Assembly (NCBI RefSeq): GCF_035046485.1
Contig: NC_085137.1
Span: 256,454,733 to 256,518,732 of the forward strand
Reading direction: 5' to 3'
DNA from: Aedes albopictus
Lineage: Eukaryota > Arthropoda > Insecta > Diptera > Culicidae
DNA length: 64,000 nucleotides
The notes below the pieces were generated by a model that was not told the DNA's origin, did no database searches, and saw only the letters and a program-made list of their open reading frames with translations. Of this stretch, positions 11,400-25,984 are shown piece after piece. Numbering within the stretch: position 1 is the first letter of the stretch; every line of letters begins with the position of its first letter. The translations under genes and the position numbers were made by a program.

Positions 11400-12800
11400 A
11401 GAAGGGACCAGATATGAAAATGCATCAAACCCATGCATGCGGCACATCAAATCACGGCATTTTTGATTACCTGATGAGCGGTAAGCAGGAAAATAGTCTC
11501 AGACCATATCTGAACCGGTAATGTTCCGGAACCGGTACCGGGTGTCCCGCCGGAAGTGGCCAAATATACAAGTGAACCAAACCCATGCATGCGACACATC
11601 AAAGTACGGCATTTTCGATAACCTGATGAGTGGTAAGCAGGAAAATAGTCTCAGACCTATCTGAACCGGTAGTGTTCTGGAACCGGTTCTAGGCGTCCCA
11701 CTGGAAGTGGCCAAAAATACAATTGAACCAAGCGCATGCATGCGACACATCAAACCACGGCATTTTAGATAACCTGATGAGCGGTAAGCAGGAAAATTGT
11801 GGGCTTCGTGGCCGTGCGGCTAGCGGCGTCAGTCGTCTAGGCGTTTCGTAAGCCTCGGAGTGCGGGTTCGATTCCCGCTCCAGTCGGGGAAAACTTTTCG
11901 TCGAACGGAAAATTCTCCATTGGGCCACTGGGTGTTATGTGTGTTGTCCGTTGTCTCGTGTATGTAATGTTCAGTCTGTGCAGCCTCTGGCTGAAGACGG
12001 TGTAGTGTCTTTTAAAATAGTTTCAAACCATATTTGAACCGGTAGTGTTCCGGAACCGGTTCTAGGCGTTCCGCTGGAAGTGGCCAAATATACAATTGAA
12101 CCAAACCCATGCATGCGACACATCAAACCACGGCATTTTCGATGACCTGATGGACAATGAGCAGGAAAATCATCTCAGACCATATCTGAACCAGTAGTGT
12201 TCCGGAACCGGTTCCGGGGTTCCCGCAGAAGTGGCCAAATCTGAAAGAAAAACACATACCCGTACATGCGTCACATCAAATAGCGGCTTTTTGGATAACC
12301 TAATGAACAGCCAGCAATTGTTTCGGAATCGGTTTTGAGTGGCCGGAAGAGGCCAAATGTAAAAGTAAATCAAATCCAGGCATGTGACACATCAAACCGT
12401 GACTTTTGCGATAACCTGATGAACAGTTAGCAAAAAAATAGCCTTAGATCACACTAGAGACAACTGGTAGTATTCCGGAATTGGTTCCGAGAGTCCCGTC
12501 AAAATTGTCAAACCCTGCATGTGACACCTTCAATTTGCAGCGTTTTTGGTTAACCGATGAACAGTTAACAAGACAATAGTGTCAGACCATATTTGGTTCA
12601 GCCGGCAGTTATTGGGAATTAGATCCGGGTAGTAAAATGTAAAATTTAACCAAACCCATGGATGCGGTACATCAAACCACGACTTATCGACAACCTGATG
12701 GAAAAATAGGGTCAGACCAAATTAGATTCCCGGTAGTGTTGCGGGTTCGGCTGTGGCTTCGAAAAAGGTTAAAAGTAAAAGTGAAACAAACCCTTACATT
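11400..12800 (+). repeat. Tandem array, ~152-bp monomer (first part)
   Basis: Monomers share AACCGGTAGTGTTCCGGAAC, AAGTGGCCAAATATAC, CCAAACCCATGCATGCGAC and CCTGATGAGCGGTAAGCAGG. The CTGATGA word falls at 11,471, 11,623, 11,774 and 12,147, then about 12,299. Spacing is 151-153 bp once the inserted SINE at 11,798-12,013 is removed. Later monomers are more diverged. The array resumes after the hairpin element at 13,551-13,870. Confidence 0.85.
11798..12013 (+). mobile_element. tRNA-derived SINE inserted in the 152-bp array
   Basis: A 216-bp insertion flanked by an AAAAT duplication (11,793-11,797 and 12,014-12,018). It has a tRNA-like head with a B box (GGTTCGATTCC, about 11,866) and ends GACGGTGTAGTGTCTTTT. 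Removing the insert and one duplication restores exactly 152-bp monomer spacing, which supports the boundaries. A 5'-truncated relative is at 33,275-33,390. Confidence 0.85.
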
Positions 12801-13550
12801 AAGGTGGCCCACACTTATATGATCAACAAAAATTTCGAAAAATGACAAGTCTTACCTCCTCAATCAGATGTTTTGGACTCCCAGAAGCTACATTCAAATT
12901 TTGAGCGAAATCAATGAAGCCTAAGGGGGCGCTCAAAACGCTTGAAGTTTGTATGGGAAAACTTGGCCAAATGTATGCAGAAATTTTATGTTTTCGAGTT
13001 TTGCCGCTTGGTGGCGCTGTAAGCGTTCAATAATCAAACCATTTGATATTATTGTAGGTGACCATATGCCAAAGAACTTTGTCCAAGACCGCAAAGTTTT
13101 AAAACGTCTGTGAAAAAAGTTATACCCTAGGTAAAGTGAGGATAAACTTTATTGTTGTTTTTCCAATACATGTAAAAGAATAATATCAATAATGAAATCT
13201 CTATATTTGCTTCACGTTGCCTAGGGTATAACTTTTTTCACAGCCATCGGATCACTACGCGGCCTTCGACAAAGTTCTTTGGCATATAGTCACCTACAAT
13301 AATACAAAAGGGTTTATTTATTGAACGCTTACAGCGCCACCTAGCGGCAAAATTAGAAAACATAAAATTTCTGCATACATTTTGCCAAGTTTTCCCATAC
13401 AAACTTCAAGCGTTTTGAGCGCCCCCTTAAGCTCAACCGATATTGCTCAAATTTTGAACGTAGCTTCTGGGAGACCAAAATAACTGATTTAGGAGGTAAG
13501 ACTTGTCATTTTTCGAAATTTTTGTTGATCATATAAGTGTGGGCCACCCT
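12801..13550. mobile_element. Foldback (palindromic) element, ~340-bp arms
   Basis: The left arm (12,801-13,140) and right arm (13,211-13,550) are near-perfect reverse complements around a ~70-bp loop. The outer tip is GGTGGCCCACACTTATATGA and the arms meet near CTAGG-TATAACTTTTTTCACAG. The arms share GGCGCTGTAAGCGTTCAATA and TTGAAGTTTGTATGGGAAAA blocks. There is no coding capacity. The element interrupts the 152-bp array. Transcription would give a long double-stranded hairpin. Confidence 0.85.
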
Positions 13551-13870
13551 ACCATACATGCGATATATCAAATCGCGGTGATTGGGTAATGGTGAAGAAT
13601 TACCAATAAAATAATCTCAGACCATAATTGGGACAACCGGTAGTGTCATGGAATCAGATCCGGGTATCCCACCGGAAATTGCCAAATATAAAAATGAACC
13701 AAACCCACACACATCAGATCGCAGATTTTTTGATAATCCAATAAACGATTAACAAGAAAATAACCTCAGATCACATAAGACTAGCTGTTGTGTAGCAGAA
13801 CAAATGTTCATGTGAAAAATCAAATCGTGGCCTTGTTTAATGGCCTGATAAACGTTAGGCATGAACAACA
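13551..13870 (+). repeat. Tandem array, ~152-bp monomer (continuation)
   Basis: Diverged monomers with CAGACCATAATTGGGACAAC, ACCAAACCCA and CCTGATAAACG words continue the array interrupted by the hairpin element. Confidence 0.65.
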
Positions 13871-14769
13871 GTGACGAATAGGTCTAAGTTCTCATATATG
13901 AAAGAGAATAAAATATAGACAAAACTAAAGCGATCTCATCAAATCGCACCATTTCAGATTCCTAAGGTGTAAATTTATAGCAGGATGGGTCAACGTTGAA
14001 TGGAAAAATAAGTATTTGATCGTGTCAACCCTGAACAGAAAATGGCGGCTGTTTAAAGGAATTTTGAGCTCTAAAACTATGTAAAATAAGTGTATTTGGT
14101 ATGGGAAATATGTTCGGAGTCCACCAGAGTATCCAAGATAGCGATCCAAAATCCAAGATAATGGCCCAGTATTCAAGTTAGCGCCTTTTTTTTAGAATTT
14201 TGAATTCTTGCATTATGGGCATATGTTGTATGGAAACATGTCCAGAATTCAAAATTTGTAATCAGAAAACCTAAGCTGTGCGCTGTTTCACAAGGTCTGC
14301 AATATGACTATAATTTGAATGGGGAAGAATTCCGGTCTTCGTCCAGAACTGGTACCAAAAAATCATAAACGACATGCCAAAATTCAATACGGCGATTATT
14401 TTATGTAATTTTAGGTACAGAGTCCCAACATCCAAGATAGTATCTCAATGTTCAAGATGGCGGTTAGTTAAGTTGGGGTAGATATCCGGAGTCAAAAAAT
14501 GACGACCGGAAAATCTAAAATGACGTTCCAAAATTTTGCGGCTTCATGACACTTGTTTGGTTTGAATTTTGGATCGTTGTCTTAAATTTTCTGAATATTG
14601 GATGTTATGCTAATATAAAATGTATCCATATTGAGTTGATTTAGCAAGCAGTTTTCATTCTGTATTTACGTCAATGTCATCAACATGTCGCTTGAGTTTT
14701 GTTGAAAGGATATTTAAAAGCACGAGAAAGGCACCATCACCGCTAGGTGGATTAATTCGGGTTTTTTAA

Positions 14770-15060
14770 ATAATTTTTAATATAAGATTTTGAGAGAATT
14801 GCTGGAGAAATTCTTTGAAATGTTTTTAAAGAAATTTCTTGAGAAAATTCTGAAATAGTTTTTGAAAGATTTGCTTAATGAAGCCCAGCAAAAAATCCGA
14901 AGAAATACCTGGTGAAATTTATGAAGAAATTCCCGAAATATTTTATTTGTTTGATGGGAATGAACAGCGTCGTCTGAATATTTTTCATTTAAAATACTTG
15001 TTAAAAACACTCTAAAATATGTCAATAAATAAGTTTCCAGTAATTTTCAGAGAAAAACTT
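14770..15060. repeat. Decayed 12-bp satellite, right part
   Basis: GAGAGAATTGCTGGAGAAAT and AAGAAATTTCTTGAGAAAAT type words mirror the decayed array at 10,080-11,035. Confidence 0.55.
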
Positions 15061-15299
15061 TCACTAGAATTTTGAAAACTTATTGATTTTGCTTGCTCGT
15101 TAAAAAACAACTAAAATAACTTCCAAAGTAAAAAAACAAGCTAAATTCCCAGGTAACATCATGATAAATAATCTAGCGAACGAATTTTTGAGAATAACGT
15201 AATGTAAAAAACACTCGATCAATCTTAGATATTTTGAAGTCTTGGTAACATACAAGAAAACAATAGCATCATAATATTCCTTCTAGCCTTTTACCTTTT

Positions 15300-15366
15300 C
15301 GGCGCCCCTTAGAGGCTGGCGCCCTTGGCGGGGGCCAACCTGGCCAACCCCACGCTACGGCTCTGA
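15300..15366 (-). repeat. Possible hAT-like element terminus
   Basis: On the minus strand the segment begins CAGAGCCGTAGCGTGG and continues with a GCCAAGGGCGCC block, matching the plus-strand remnant at 4,903-4,965. No duplication or internal gene was seen. Confidence 0.3.
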
Positions 15367-15423
15367 TGATTGTACGAGGAACACTCCTACGATTTGATAC
15401 AATAAATTTGTTCGTTCACTAAC

Positions 15424-17830
15424 TCATTTACTCATGCATCCTGAGCACCCCTGGGAATACAAATAAAGGGTTAACGTTAAAAACCTCCATCCAGGGCGGC
15501 TGCTCGCTTTGGCCTTGACTTGGGCCCAGGTCAGTTTCTTATCGACTTCCTTGATATCCTTGTTGAGGTTTCGTCGCCATGAGCCGCCCATGGGTCGGCC
15601 TCTGTGGCGATGTCCTGCTGGATTTCCATTAACGTTCTTTTGATATCGGTTTCTGATCTCATCATCGATGGAGCTCAGTACTCGAGGTCCAATTGGGAGA
15701 CCACCACCAGCCAACACAAAGCCTTATATGATGTTGAATAGAATGCTGAAGTGGAGGCCATATGCGTACCTGCTTCCATTTAACCGCGTGTAAAGTGTGC
15801 GTATATCGCCTCCACTTTTGCATCCTATTCATCATCATATGCGATGGTGTGTTGACTGGGCAGGTACGAATCATAACCGAACACCGGTTGATGAAAAGCT
15901 GTTGCTTCAATGCGATTTCTGCTGACACGCACTACGTTTCAGTACCGTACAACAGATTGAAAATTCGAATTTTGGTGCGTTGATCTGATCTGATCGAATC
16001 TCTATAACAATATCGTAAACTCGCAAACGTAGGTAGCTCTAGCCTTCTTGATCCGTGCTTCTCTGTCGATCTGACGCGATCTGGCTTCCAAGATATTGAA
16101 AGTTTTCGACCTTCTCCACTACTTGCCCAGCTACTGTAAAGTTGAAGAGGTTATCCGTGTTGACATCCTACGATTTGGTCTTGATGACGTTGATTGTTAG
16201 ACTCGCCGTACAGGAGCGTTCAGCCAAGTCGTTGAGCTTACTCCTGCATGTCAAAGCGCCACCGTTGGGCTAGTAAAGGAACATCATCGGCCAAATCGAA
16301 GTCGTTCAGATGCTCCAAAGTGATGGGCTGCCAAAGAAGCCTACGATTCGGTGCACGGTCAATCGGTCCCACCATGGTCTCGTCGAGAAACAGTAGCGGT
16401 GATAGTATACATTCTTGCCTCACACCAGCACCTACCCGGATGGGGTCGGACGAAGCTCCGTTATGCATGTAAAACCTCGTACTGCGCTTCGATGAGATTG
16501 ACTATTTTATCCGGAACTTCTTTGCGTCTCAGGGCGTTCCGCAGATTTTCGTTTTTTTTAGACGATCGAAAGCGTTTCGTAGTCAATGAATACCACGGAA
16601 TGTGTTAACCTGCTCCAGGTTAACATTGAAAAGAATACACAGTAACATGATGGCACATCAGTTGTCGTACACAGTCAGGTCCTCCTTCTTGGGAACCTTC
16701 ACTAAGACGCCCTGCATCCTCTCTGCCGGAAAAATCGAGGTGTCCCAGATATTGCTGAATAGTTGATGCATTATTTGCGCGGACGACATGGGGTCAGCTT
16801 TGAGCATCTCTGCCGATATGCGATCGACTTCAGGGGGCTTTTTAGAACTTCATGCTTCGGATGGTTGTTTCAATCTTTTGCAGTGATGGTGCCTCAGACT
16901 TGACGCAGATGATGCGCCGTACCCAAGGCGGTTCGTGGTGAAATTTGAAGAAGTTGGTCGAGGTGCTCAAACTTTAGCTGGTCAGTTGGGTCGGTGAGTT
17001 TCACTGGTATACTCGGATTCGTCCAGCTCCAGTCAGGCGTCGTGGAATATCGTAGAAGAGGCGGATATCGCCAATTGTGGCGGCTTTTTCCCCTTCTTGC
17101 GCCAGGGAGTCCATCTACGCTCGCTTGTCTCGTCTGCGGTACCGTTTGACTTCCTTTGCTAGAACCGAATATCGTTAACGGGACTCGTATTTAGATGCTT
17201 TGATTATTGCTCGCTATAAATATCGCGGTTGTTGCTTTTCTGCACTACCGCTAGGTTTCATCAGAGATCCATTCTTTTCACTGAGTGCGCAGCTTACCCA
17301 GGTTATTTTCGCTGATTTCAATAAAGGCATTCTTAATGTGACTTTCTGGAACATCCATTGCTCGGGTTCCATCGATACCTTTGCAGCTGAATCTTCTAGT
17401 CAACGTTTGTTGAATAGTCGTCCGAATCTTTTCTCCTGCCTTGGATCCGAGCAATGTGTAGCCAGACCTCGTCGATTAGAAAATGATGATATTGCGAATT
17501 CCGGATAGCAAGAAGGTTCCGTCTCCATTTTGGGCTGATTCAGATATGGTAGATTTGGTTTTCAATATGTCCATCACGAGAGACCCACGTGATTCCATGT
17601 ACTGAACGATGGAGAAAAACCGAGCCCCCCAATCACTAGGTTGTTGTTGCCACAAAACTCTGCAAAACTCTTCTCCAAGATGTGAGACTAGATCGCTCAT
17701 GGTCCGTGTTGTCGGAACCGATCTTCATGTTTCAGATCCTGATGTCTTGTGGAACTTCATCCACGATGGCATCCAGGTCACTGTAGGAATTCTCATTGTC
17801 TTGTAGCTCGGCAGAATCGGTCAGTGATGG
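15424..17830 (-). pseudogene. LINE ORF2 remnant: endonuclease, reverse transcriptase and C-terminus
   Basis: Read right to left on the minus strand, domains occur in LINE order but in several frames with stops. First come endonuclease pieces (KIGSDNTDHERS near 17,700; TWVSRDGHIENQI near 17,590). Next is a linker with LTDPTDQLK (about 16,990). RT pieces follow (GVRQECILSPLLF near 16,410; DFDLADDVPLLAQR near 16,290, with a diverged ADD box). The last part has INRC, then WKQV, and finally GRPMGGSWRRNLNKDIKEV and LTWAQVKAKA (15,630-15,480). This C-terminus is typical of the common insect endonuclease-RT LINE type; the clade (RTE-like or other) is uncertain. It is non-functional. Confidence 0.75.
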
Positions 17831-18420
17831 CTTGAAGGAGTTTCAGGAGGGGATGGGTTTCAGAGGCGTTTTCGGGGGTTTTGGAGGGTCTTAGATCAGA
17901 ATTGTCATTCAAATAACTAGCTGGGCAGGAAACACGAAAAACCCTGCAAAATTCCGAAAGACTAAAACATTATTGAATGTCGGGTCAAACTCGGGTCAAT
18001 TTTTATCGTATGTTGGGTCATTGTTGGATCAACATCGAACAACTGTTGGTGGTTAAAATAAAAACAGGTGAATGATAGGTTGATGTCGGGTTTGACGTCA
18101 TCAACGGTTGCCAAGATGGTTGCCTATCTCAATTTCAGCTGGAAATGACGATGGATACTGACACTTTTCAGCACTGCATGGAAGGGGGAGGTGTATTTAG
18201 GGGGCCTATCTCAACATTACCCCCCCCCCCACATCGCCTTAACACCACTCACTACTCTTTCCCGTAAACCAACCTTATACCCAATCTTAAGTACTCCGAC
18301 TGATCTGAACACAATCAAATTCCATTTAGGTAACCTTACCTAAATGGAGGGACCTAAATAGATTTTACCTAAATGGATCCTACCTAAATGGAGGTTTAAG
18401 TGTATTTTAATTCCTCAATC
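17830..18420. other. Unassigned sequence with minor repeats
   Basis: Contains TTTCAGGAGGGG-like low-complexity text (17,830-17,890), a poly-C run near 18,223-18,233, and a short tandem of TACCTAAATGGA words at 18,325-18,400. No gene was recognised. Confidence 0.5.
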
Positions 18421-18519
18421 AAGCTGAAGTCAGAAGGACAACTGTGCTCAGGCTGCACTATAAGCTAAGCACACAACTCTTAGCTGGTGGGTCGCAGAAG
18501 CCTGGCTGTATATCTTACC

Positions 18520-19640
18520 TGGGTTTGTAGAAGTTTGGATCAGTCAGATAGATGCCTTTTGGTAACCTCCAAATGAAAAAAATATCAACTCTTGCTGACG
18601 GAATGTTGCTCGTTACGGTAGACACTACCGCACATTCTACACACGCTCAATAATCGGTGACTCGGGGTCGGAAATTCACTAAAACTGTCTCCTGGACCGT
18701 GCTCTTGATGTCATTGATACGCTTGATTGGAACATTGGTGCGTTGTCTGCGACCTGCTAGTTGATTAGCCAAATGAGTAGAGAAGAGATTTACTTGTTAG
18801 CCACTATCCAGAAGAAGACGACATCGGTGTTGTTGGCCTTTCTTACCAGAAAACGTTGACAACTGCGGTTTGCAGGAAAACGGCCTTTGAAGGATTGGCG
18901 TTATTGCTCTCCGATTTTTCCTTTGTATGGACATGACTGCTCGATGATCTTGAACTTTGACCAGTTGGCGTAAGATCCATCGAAGGTAGGCATATCGGAT
19001 CCATCAATGGTTGCTGTTGGACAATCACTCATGGTTGTGGGAGATAAGTTCTAGTAGAATTCACGTCGTATGCACGCATCAGCTCGTCAATGGTCGTCCA
19101 GATCTGGTGGTAGCGGTCCTGAAAGGTGATGTAGAACTCCTGGTTCTCGGAAGGCCTTATCGGGGATGTTGTAAATTACCTTGCTATGTATATCGCTAAA
19201 CTCAGCGTAGGCATCATCGGCGTTCTTCATGTATGTCCTCAACTGTACCAGGCTGACTTGGTTGTGGGTGATGTCAAGCGCCTGTTGCACTCGTATCAGC
19301 TTCAGAACCATCTGGCTTCGTTGGCGGGAAAGCGACAACACCCAAGCAAGTCACTGTGACTTACTACGCAACCCTTACATTCGCTGCCGTGGCTGTTTTG
19401 TAACCATGTGTGTTGCTTGGGCAGCTCTTTAAGTGTTGTAGCATCAACGGTCAGTCTCCAAACTGTTGTTAGACTTCGGAATGCTGCTTCCTGTTCACAC
19501 AATTTGGCATGCTCAGCTGTTGCGATAGCAGCCGATCGCGTCTGCGGTGTGCGATCCTGGAGCATGTTTGCCTTTGTGTGTAGGCACCACGCAGACGTGT
19601 CGGTTAATCGGTTGGCAATTTCTCCTGGTGACACACGTTC
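18520..19640 (-). pseudogene. BEL/Pao gag-protease remnant
   Basis: On the minus strand a gag helix region (MLSLSRQRSQMVLKLIRVQQ, then LVQLRTYMKNADDAYAEFSD, 19,341-19,150) is followed by AVFLQTAVVNV (18,870). A frame-shifted RCRLLLDSG aspartic-protease box then appears near 18,815, followed by RLPKGIYLTDPNFY near 18,550. The order gag, protease and the ADPxFY-like motif is that of BEL/Pao polyproteins. Frameshifts, stops and an 81-bp insertion (19,341-19,421) show decay. Sequence up to about 19,860 may be more of the same gag. Confidence 0.65.
19341..19421. mobile_element. Mini palindromic insertion in BEL gag
   Basis: 81 bp bounded by perfect 9-bp inverted ends CCCAAGCAA and TTGCTTGGG. It interrupts the gag-like reading on the minus strand. 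Its interior (CACTGTGACTTACT, GCTGCCGTGGCTGTT) matches the palindrome at 20,145-20,275, indicating one short MITE family. Confidence 0.55.
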
Positions 19641-20144
19641 TGGACTAGAACCGTGTAAGGCTCAGCAAAACACATCTCGATGTTCGTACAGCACATAAGT
19701 GTCGGACCTCGACACGTTCTGGCTAGAACCACGCAAACCACCTTCCTGCAGCAGTATTGTGGGCGGCGTCTACGTACTGCCAGGTTCCATGCTGCAGTAT
19801 TACCGCCCACATTCTTGAGTTCTTTACCTCCATAACACTTGGTACTCCTAGTCGAATCATTCTTTCCGTCAACTCCGTTCCACGTACTGGATGATGCTCA
19901 CGGCTGCGTCGTTACTATACTCTAGCAGTCCTCTAGAGGGGCCACATCGAGCGCATACTCGTCTGAAAACACTTCCTCGAGAATGTGTGCGTATGCTAGG
20001 GCGACCTCCGTTTGCTGTTGTTGCTCTATCAATAGTTGGGTGCAGAGGCAGGTTCTCATTCATTTCGGAAAATTGTGTCATAAGTTATTCAGTTGTTCTA
20101 GGTTGTACCACGGTATTTGCCGGTTCCGCTTGTCACAATAAAGT

Positions 20145-20275
20145 CACGGCAGCGTAGGTTTTGGTTGCGCAGAGGCAGAAGTCACTGTGATTTACTTCTA
20201 GCAAATAACTAATTATTTACTAGAAGTTAGTAAATAAGAGTCACTATCTGCGTAACCAAAACCTGCGCTGCCGTG
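20145..20275. mobile_element. Palindromic MITE
   Basis: Left-arm text CACGGCAGCGTAGGTTTTGG and TCACTGTGATTTACTTCTAG is mirrored on the right by ACTAGAAGTTAGTAAATAAG and CCAAAACCTGCGCTGCCGTG, around an AT-rich centre. It shares the GCTGCCGTGGCTGTT block with the 81-bp insertion at 19,341. Confidence 0.7.
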
Positions 20276-20304
20276 GCTGTTCCGTGACATGTCTGTTGCT
20301 TAGA

Positions 20305-21580
20305 TGAGAATGCTAAAAACGATACAAATGGTAAGCACATTTATGGTAAAAGTATGTTCAACTGAATTTCTTCATCATTTCCCGTTTACCCAAACATGTC
20401 AACAACCGTTCAAACGCATTCAGTTCGTCAATGTGCGGAGCATAATGAAACTTTCCACATTCATTATCCGCCGAGCACACATACATTTATTAGACAAAAG
20501 TGGCACCTTCACACACGTGACGGTATTCGAAAACTTCCGTTCCAGTTTTAGAAATTAAACCATAGCTCGCGACAAAACCCATTCATTTCGCTCATGATGA
20601 AGGTGTTTCGACGTCGACGGCGCGTTGCGATCGTCGTAGCACGTGCCACCTTCACGCCTTATGCATGGGATGGGCTGCTAGGCATCTAAGCGCTTTTTTT
20701 GCATCCTACTCTATAGTTAATGCGAAACCGACGGCGCGCGGCGCTTCATGTGCGGAAAACCTGGCCGCGCTGTTCTGGGGTAAATGGTCCAACTGTCGTC
20801 AGCGCGTTTACGGTGCAGAGACATGTTAATGAAACCCAAGTATGTAAATTAATTCTGCTCCGAATAGTTTGAATATGTACTCAATTGTAAAGGTTCGGAG
20901 TTTGTCTATATCCATTCTTTCGGGCTGGCTGTCTGTCAAACATGTACAATTTACACGGACAAATAATGTGCAATGGAACAGTTGAAATTGTTTGGAGCCC
21001 ATTTGCAGTTTCGCAGTCAGTGCCAGCCAGCAGAGCCTTGTGTCTTGTGTGTTGTTCAGCGGAACAGCAGAAATGTCAAATGCCACAATTTATTTGTGTC
21101 AAATGGGTATGTGATTTTAATTTGCTGATGCATTGTTTGCGATTCAGGTTATGCTGATTGCTGGCAAAATGCAATACACCGTAATTTCATAGGTTCTGCA
21201 GCGTTTCGGTGGCTGCAAGACAACTGAGACCGAGTCACATTACTCTGCTGGGAGACTTGTGAGTGATTGTTCTGAGGGGGGCAAAACTTGAATGGCTCGA
21301 AGCGTCTAATGAATGATTGAGGTGTTATGCCGGTTATCTATAAGTACACAGCCGAGCCGTTAATAAACACCTTGGTGGGTCTATAAATAGATGCCCGTTC
21401 GAGAACGAGTACATCAAGGCGCGGACAGTTAACCTAGTCGGAATGATGAATATTAAAAAGCTCACATTGAATAAAACTGTAACCTGATTTTTAGCTGCAC
21501 TACTAGAATGGGTCATATTTCTTGCGATATTGCTCTGGAAAGAGGTTAAACGATCAGTAAAATACGGCCAACTACAATCC
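20305..21580. other. Unassigned intergenic sequence
   Basis: No supported gene or repeat. The GC-rich stretch at 20,590-20,830 has CGTCGACGGCGCG-like words but no open frame of note. Confidence 0.45.
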
Positions 21581-21585
21581 ACCAC

Positions 21586-21780
21586 ATGCTGGCCACTTTG
21601 AACGTAGGTACGATGGGATACGATCCAGACCTCATTCCGGAGCGTATAAATTCTGTGATTTATGGAACAGCTAAGCATTCGATCTTATTCGCGGCGGGAT
21701 GTATCACCTTCAACCCAGCGGGAGTGGAGTTGCTCGTGAAAGAGTTTAATCTAAAAGCATTCATAAATGATGCAACATAA
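21586..21780 (+). other. Small open frame abutting the ACTT array
   Basis: 64 codons ending TAA at 21,778-21,780. The composition is protein-like (GYDPDLIPERINSV, then FNPAGVELLVKEFN), unlike neighbouring low-complexity frames. I do not recognise a family. It could be a terminal exon remnant, part of an old element or chance. The stop codon directly precedes the tetranucleotide array. Confidence 0.25.
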
Positions 21781-25150
<3,370 letters not shown>

Positions 25151-25204
25151 ATAATTTACTTATTTCAGCTTCAGAGGCACGCGCTTGTAATATTGTTTCC
25201 TTGA

Positions 25205-25440
25205 ATATTGAAATCTTAATGGATTTCAAAGTTGCATTGCTAGGATATTTAAAGTGGGGGGTCTGTAGGGTTTCAGAGGGCCTTCAAAGGGAGTTTCAGA
25301 AAAAAGTGCATTTTTTTGGGGTTTATGAGAGTCTCAGGTGCGTTACAAAGGGTCCGAAGGGGTTACAGGGGTTTTCAGGGGATTTTCCGTTGCACTTCAG
25401 ATAATTTCAAAGGATTTTCAGCGGGTTTCGGAGGCGTATT
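25205..25440. repeat. Degenerate TTTCAGGGG short-period repeat
   Basis: Low-complexity words (TTTCAGAGGG, TTACAGGGGTTTTCAGGGG) with the same texture as 2,400-2,870. Confidence 0.5.
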
Positions 25441-25545
25441 GTAGGATTCTGGAGAGTCTCAGCTATAGCTATAGCTCCTATAGCTCTTTACCACAGCGGG
25501 TTAAGAACAAAAGAACATCCGGAAGATTCTGGTTTCTGAAGTCAG

Positions 25546-25980
25546 TCAGTCACTAAATAAGTGTTTACCGATTACTCGGAAACGCAGTCTCGTTAAAACT
25601 AGACAGTTACATATCAAATGATACGATGTTCCATAGTTGGATTCACAGCTATCACATAAAAATAAATCAGCTTGCTGAATATTCGTCATGTGATAGCTAA
25701 GTCGGCAGTGGCTAATCAATGCTTTGACCAGCATGCTGCCATTTTGCTTAGACTGCTTTTTTAGGTATCTCGCCGCCCCCAGAGGTAGCTCAGTACAATA
25801 CAATTATTTTCTTTGACAACATGAATCCAAACTATTCCAGTATTGTTTTTGCTAAGTGGCAGCCCAGGTATCAATCTGAAGCTTTACCCAACACTTCCAT
25901 ACCGGAAGTCATGTGTTGCTCTAATGCTTGCTAACTCAATCAGCTATTTCCAGTGCTGGAAGAATAGCCAGGTACCCATA
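25546..25980 (-). pseudogene. LINE ORF2 C-terminal remnant with RNase H (LOA/I-like)
   Basis: On the minus strand an RNase H piece (NAVHLLWVPGYSSSTGN, near 25,960-25,910) is followed, after frame damage, by a terminal region at 25,803-25,546. That region contains MLVKALISHCRLSYHM, a LCDSCE cysteine pair and a TSYHLICNC segment, ending at a stop. An RNase H domain followed by a CCHC-like terminal finger is typical of LOA/I-type LINEs. The 5' part is absent, consistent with 5' truncation. It abuts the R1-type remnant at 25,985. Confidence 0.65.
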
Positions 25981-25984
25981 GAAG

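Larger units (their letters stand above)
11038..14765 (+). mobile_element. Satellite-bearing repetitive element, copy 1 (TG microsatellite plus 152-bp tandem array)
   Basis: The left end contains GCCTTTCTCGTACACTAAGT. The right end contains CACGAGAAAGGCACCATCACC then CTAGGTGGATTAAT, so GCCTTTCTCG words face inward at both ends. The order inside is a TG-rich microsatellite (11,163-11,235), a unique block with GGTCCAGCCGTTTCGG, and a tandem array with ~152-bp period. A long segment rich in CCAAGATAG-type words follows. No protein domain is present. A second copy lies in opposite orientation at 41,395-43,500. This copy sits inside decayed 12-bp satellite and hosts a SINE and a hairpin element. 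It is probably non-autonomous; the superfamily is unknown. Confidence 0.65.

Noticed and set aside
4903..15366. Single 10-kb hAT-like element bounded by inverted CAGAGCCGTAGCGTGG tips
   Set aside because: The interior is clearly several unrelated repeats and no 8-bp duplication flanks the tips; two separate remnants are more likely.
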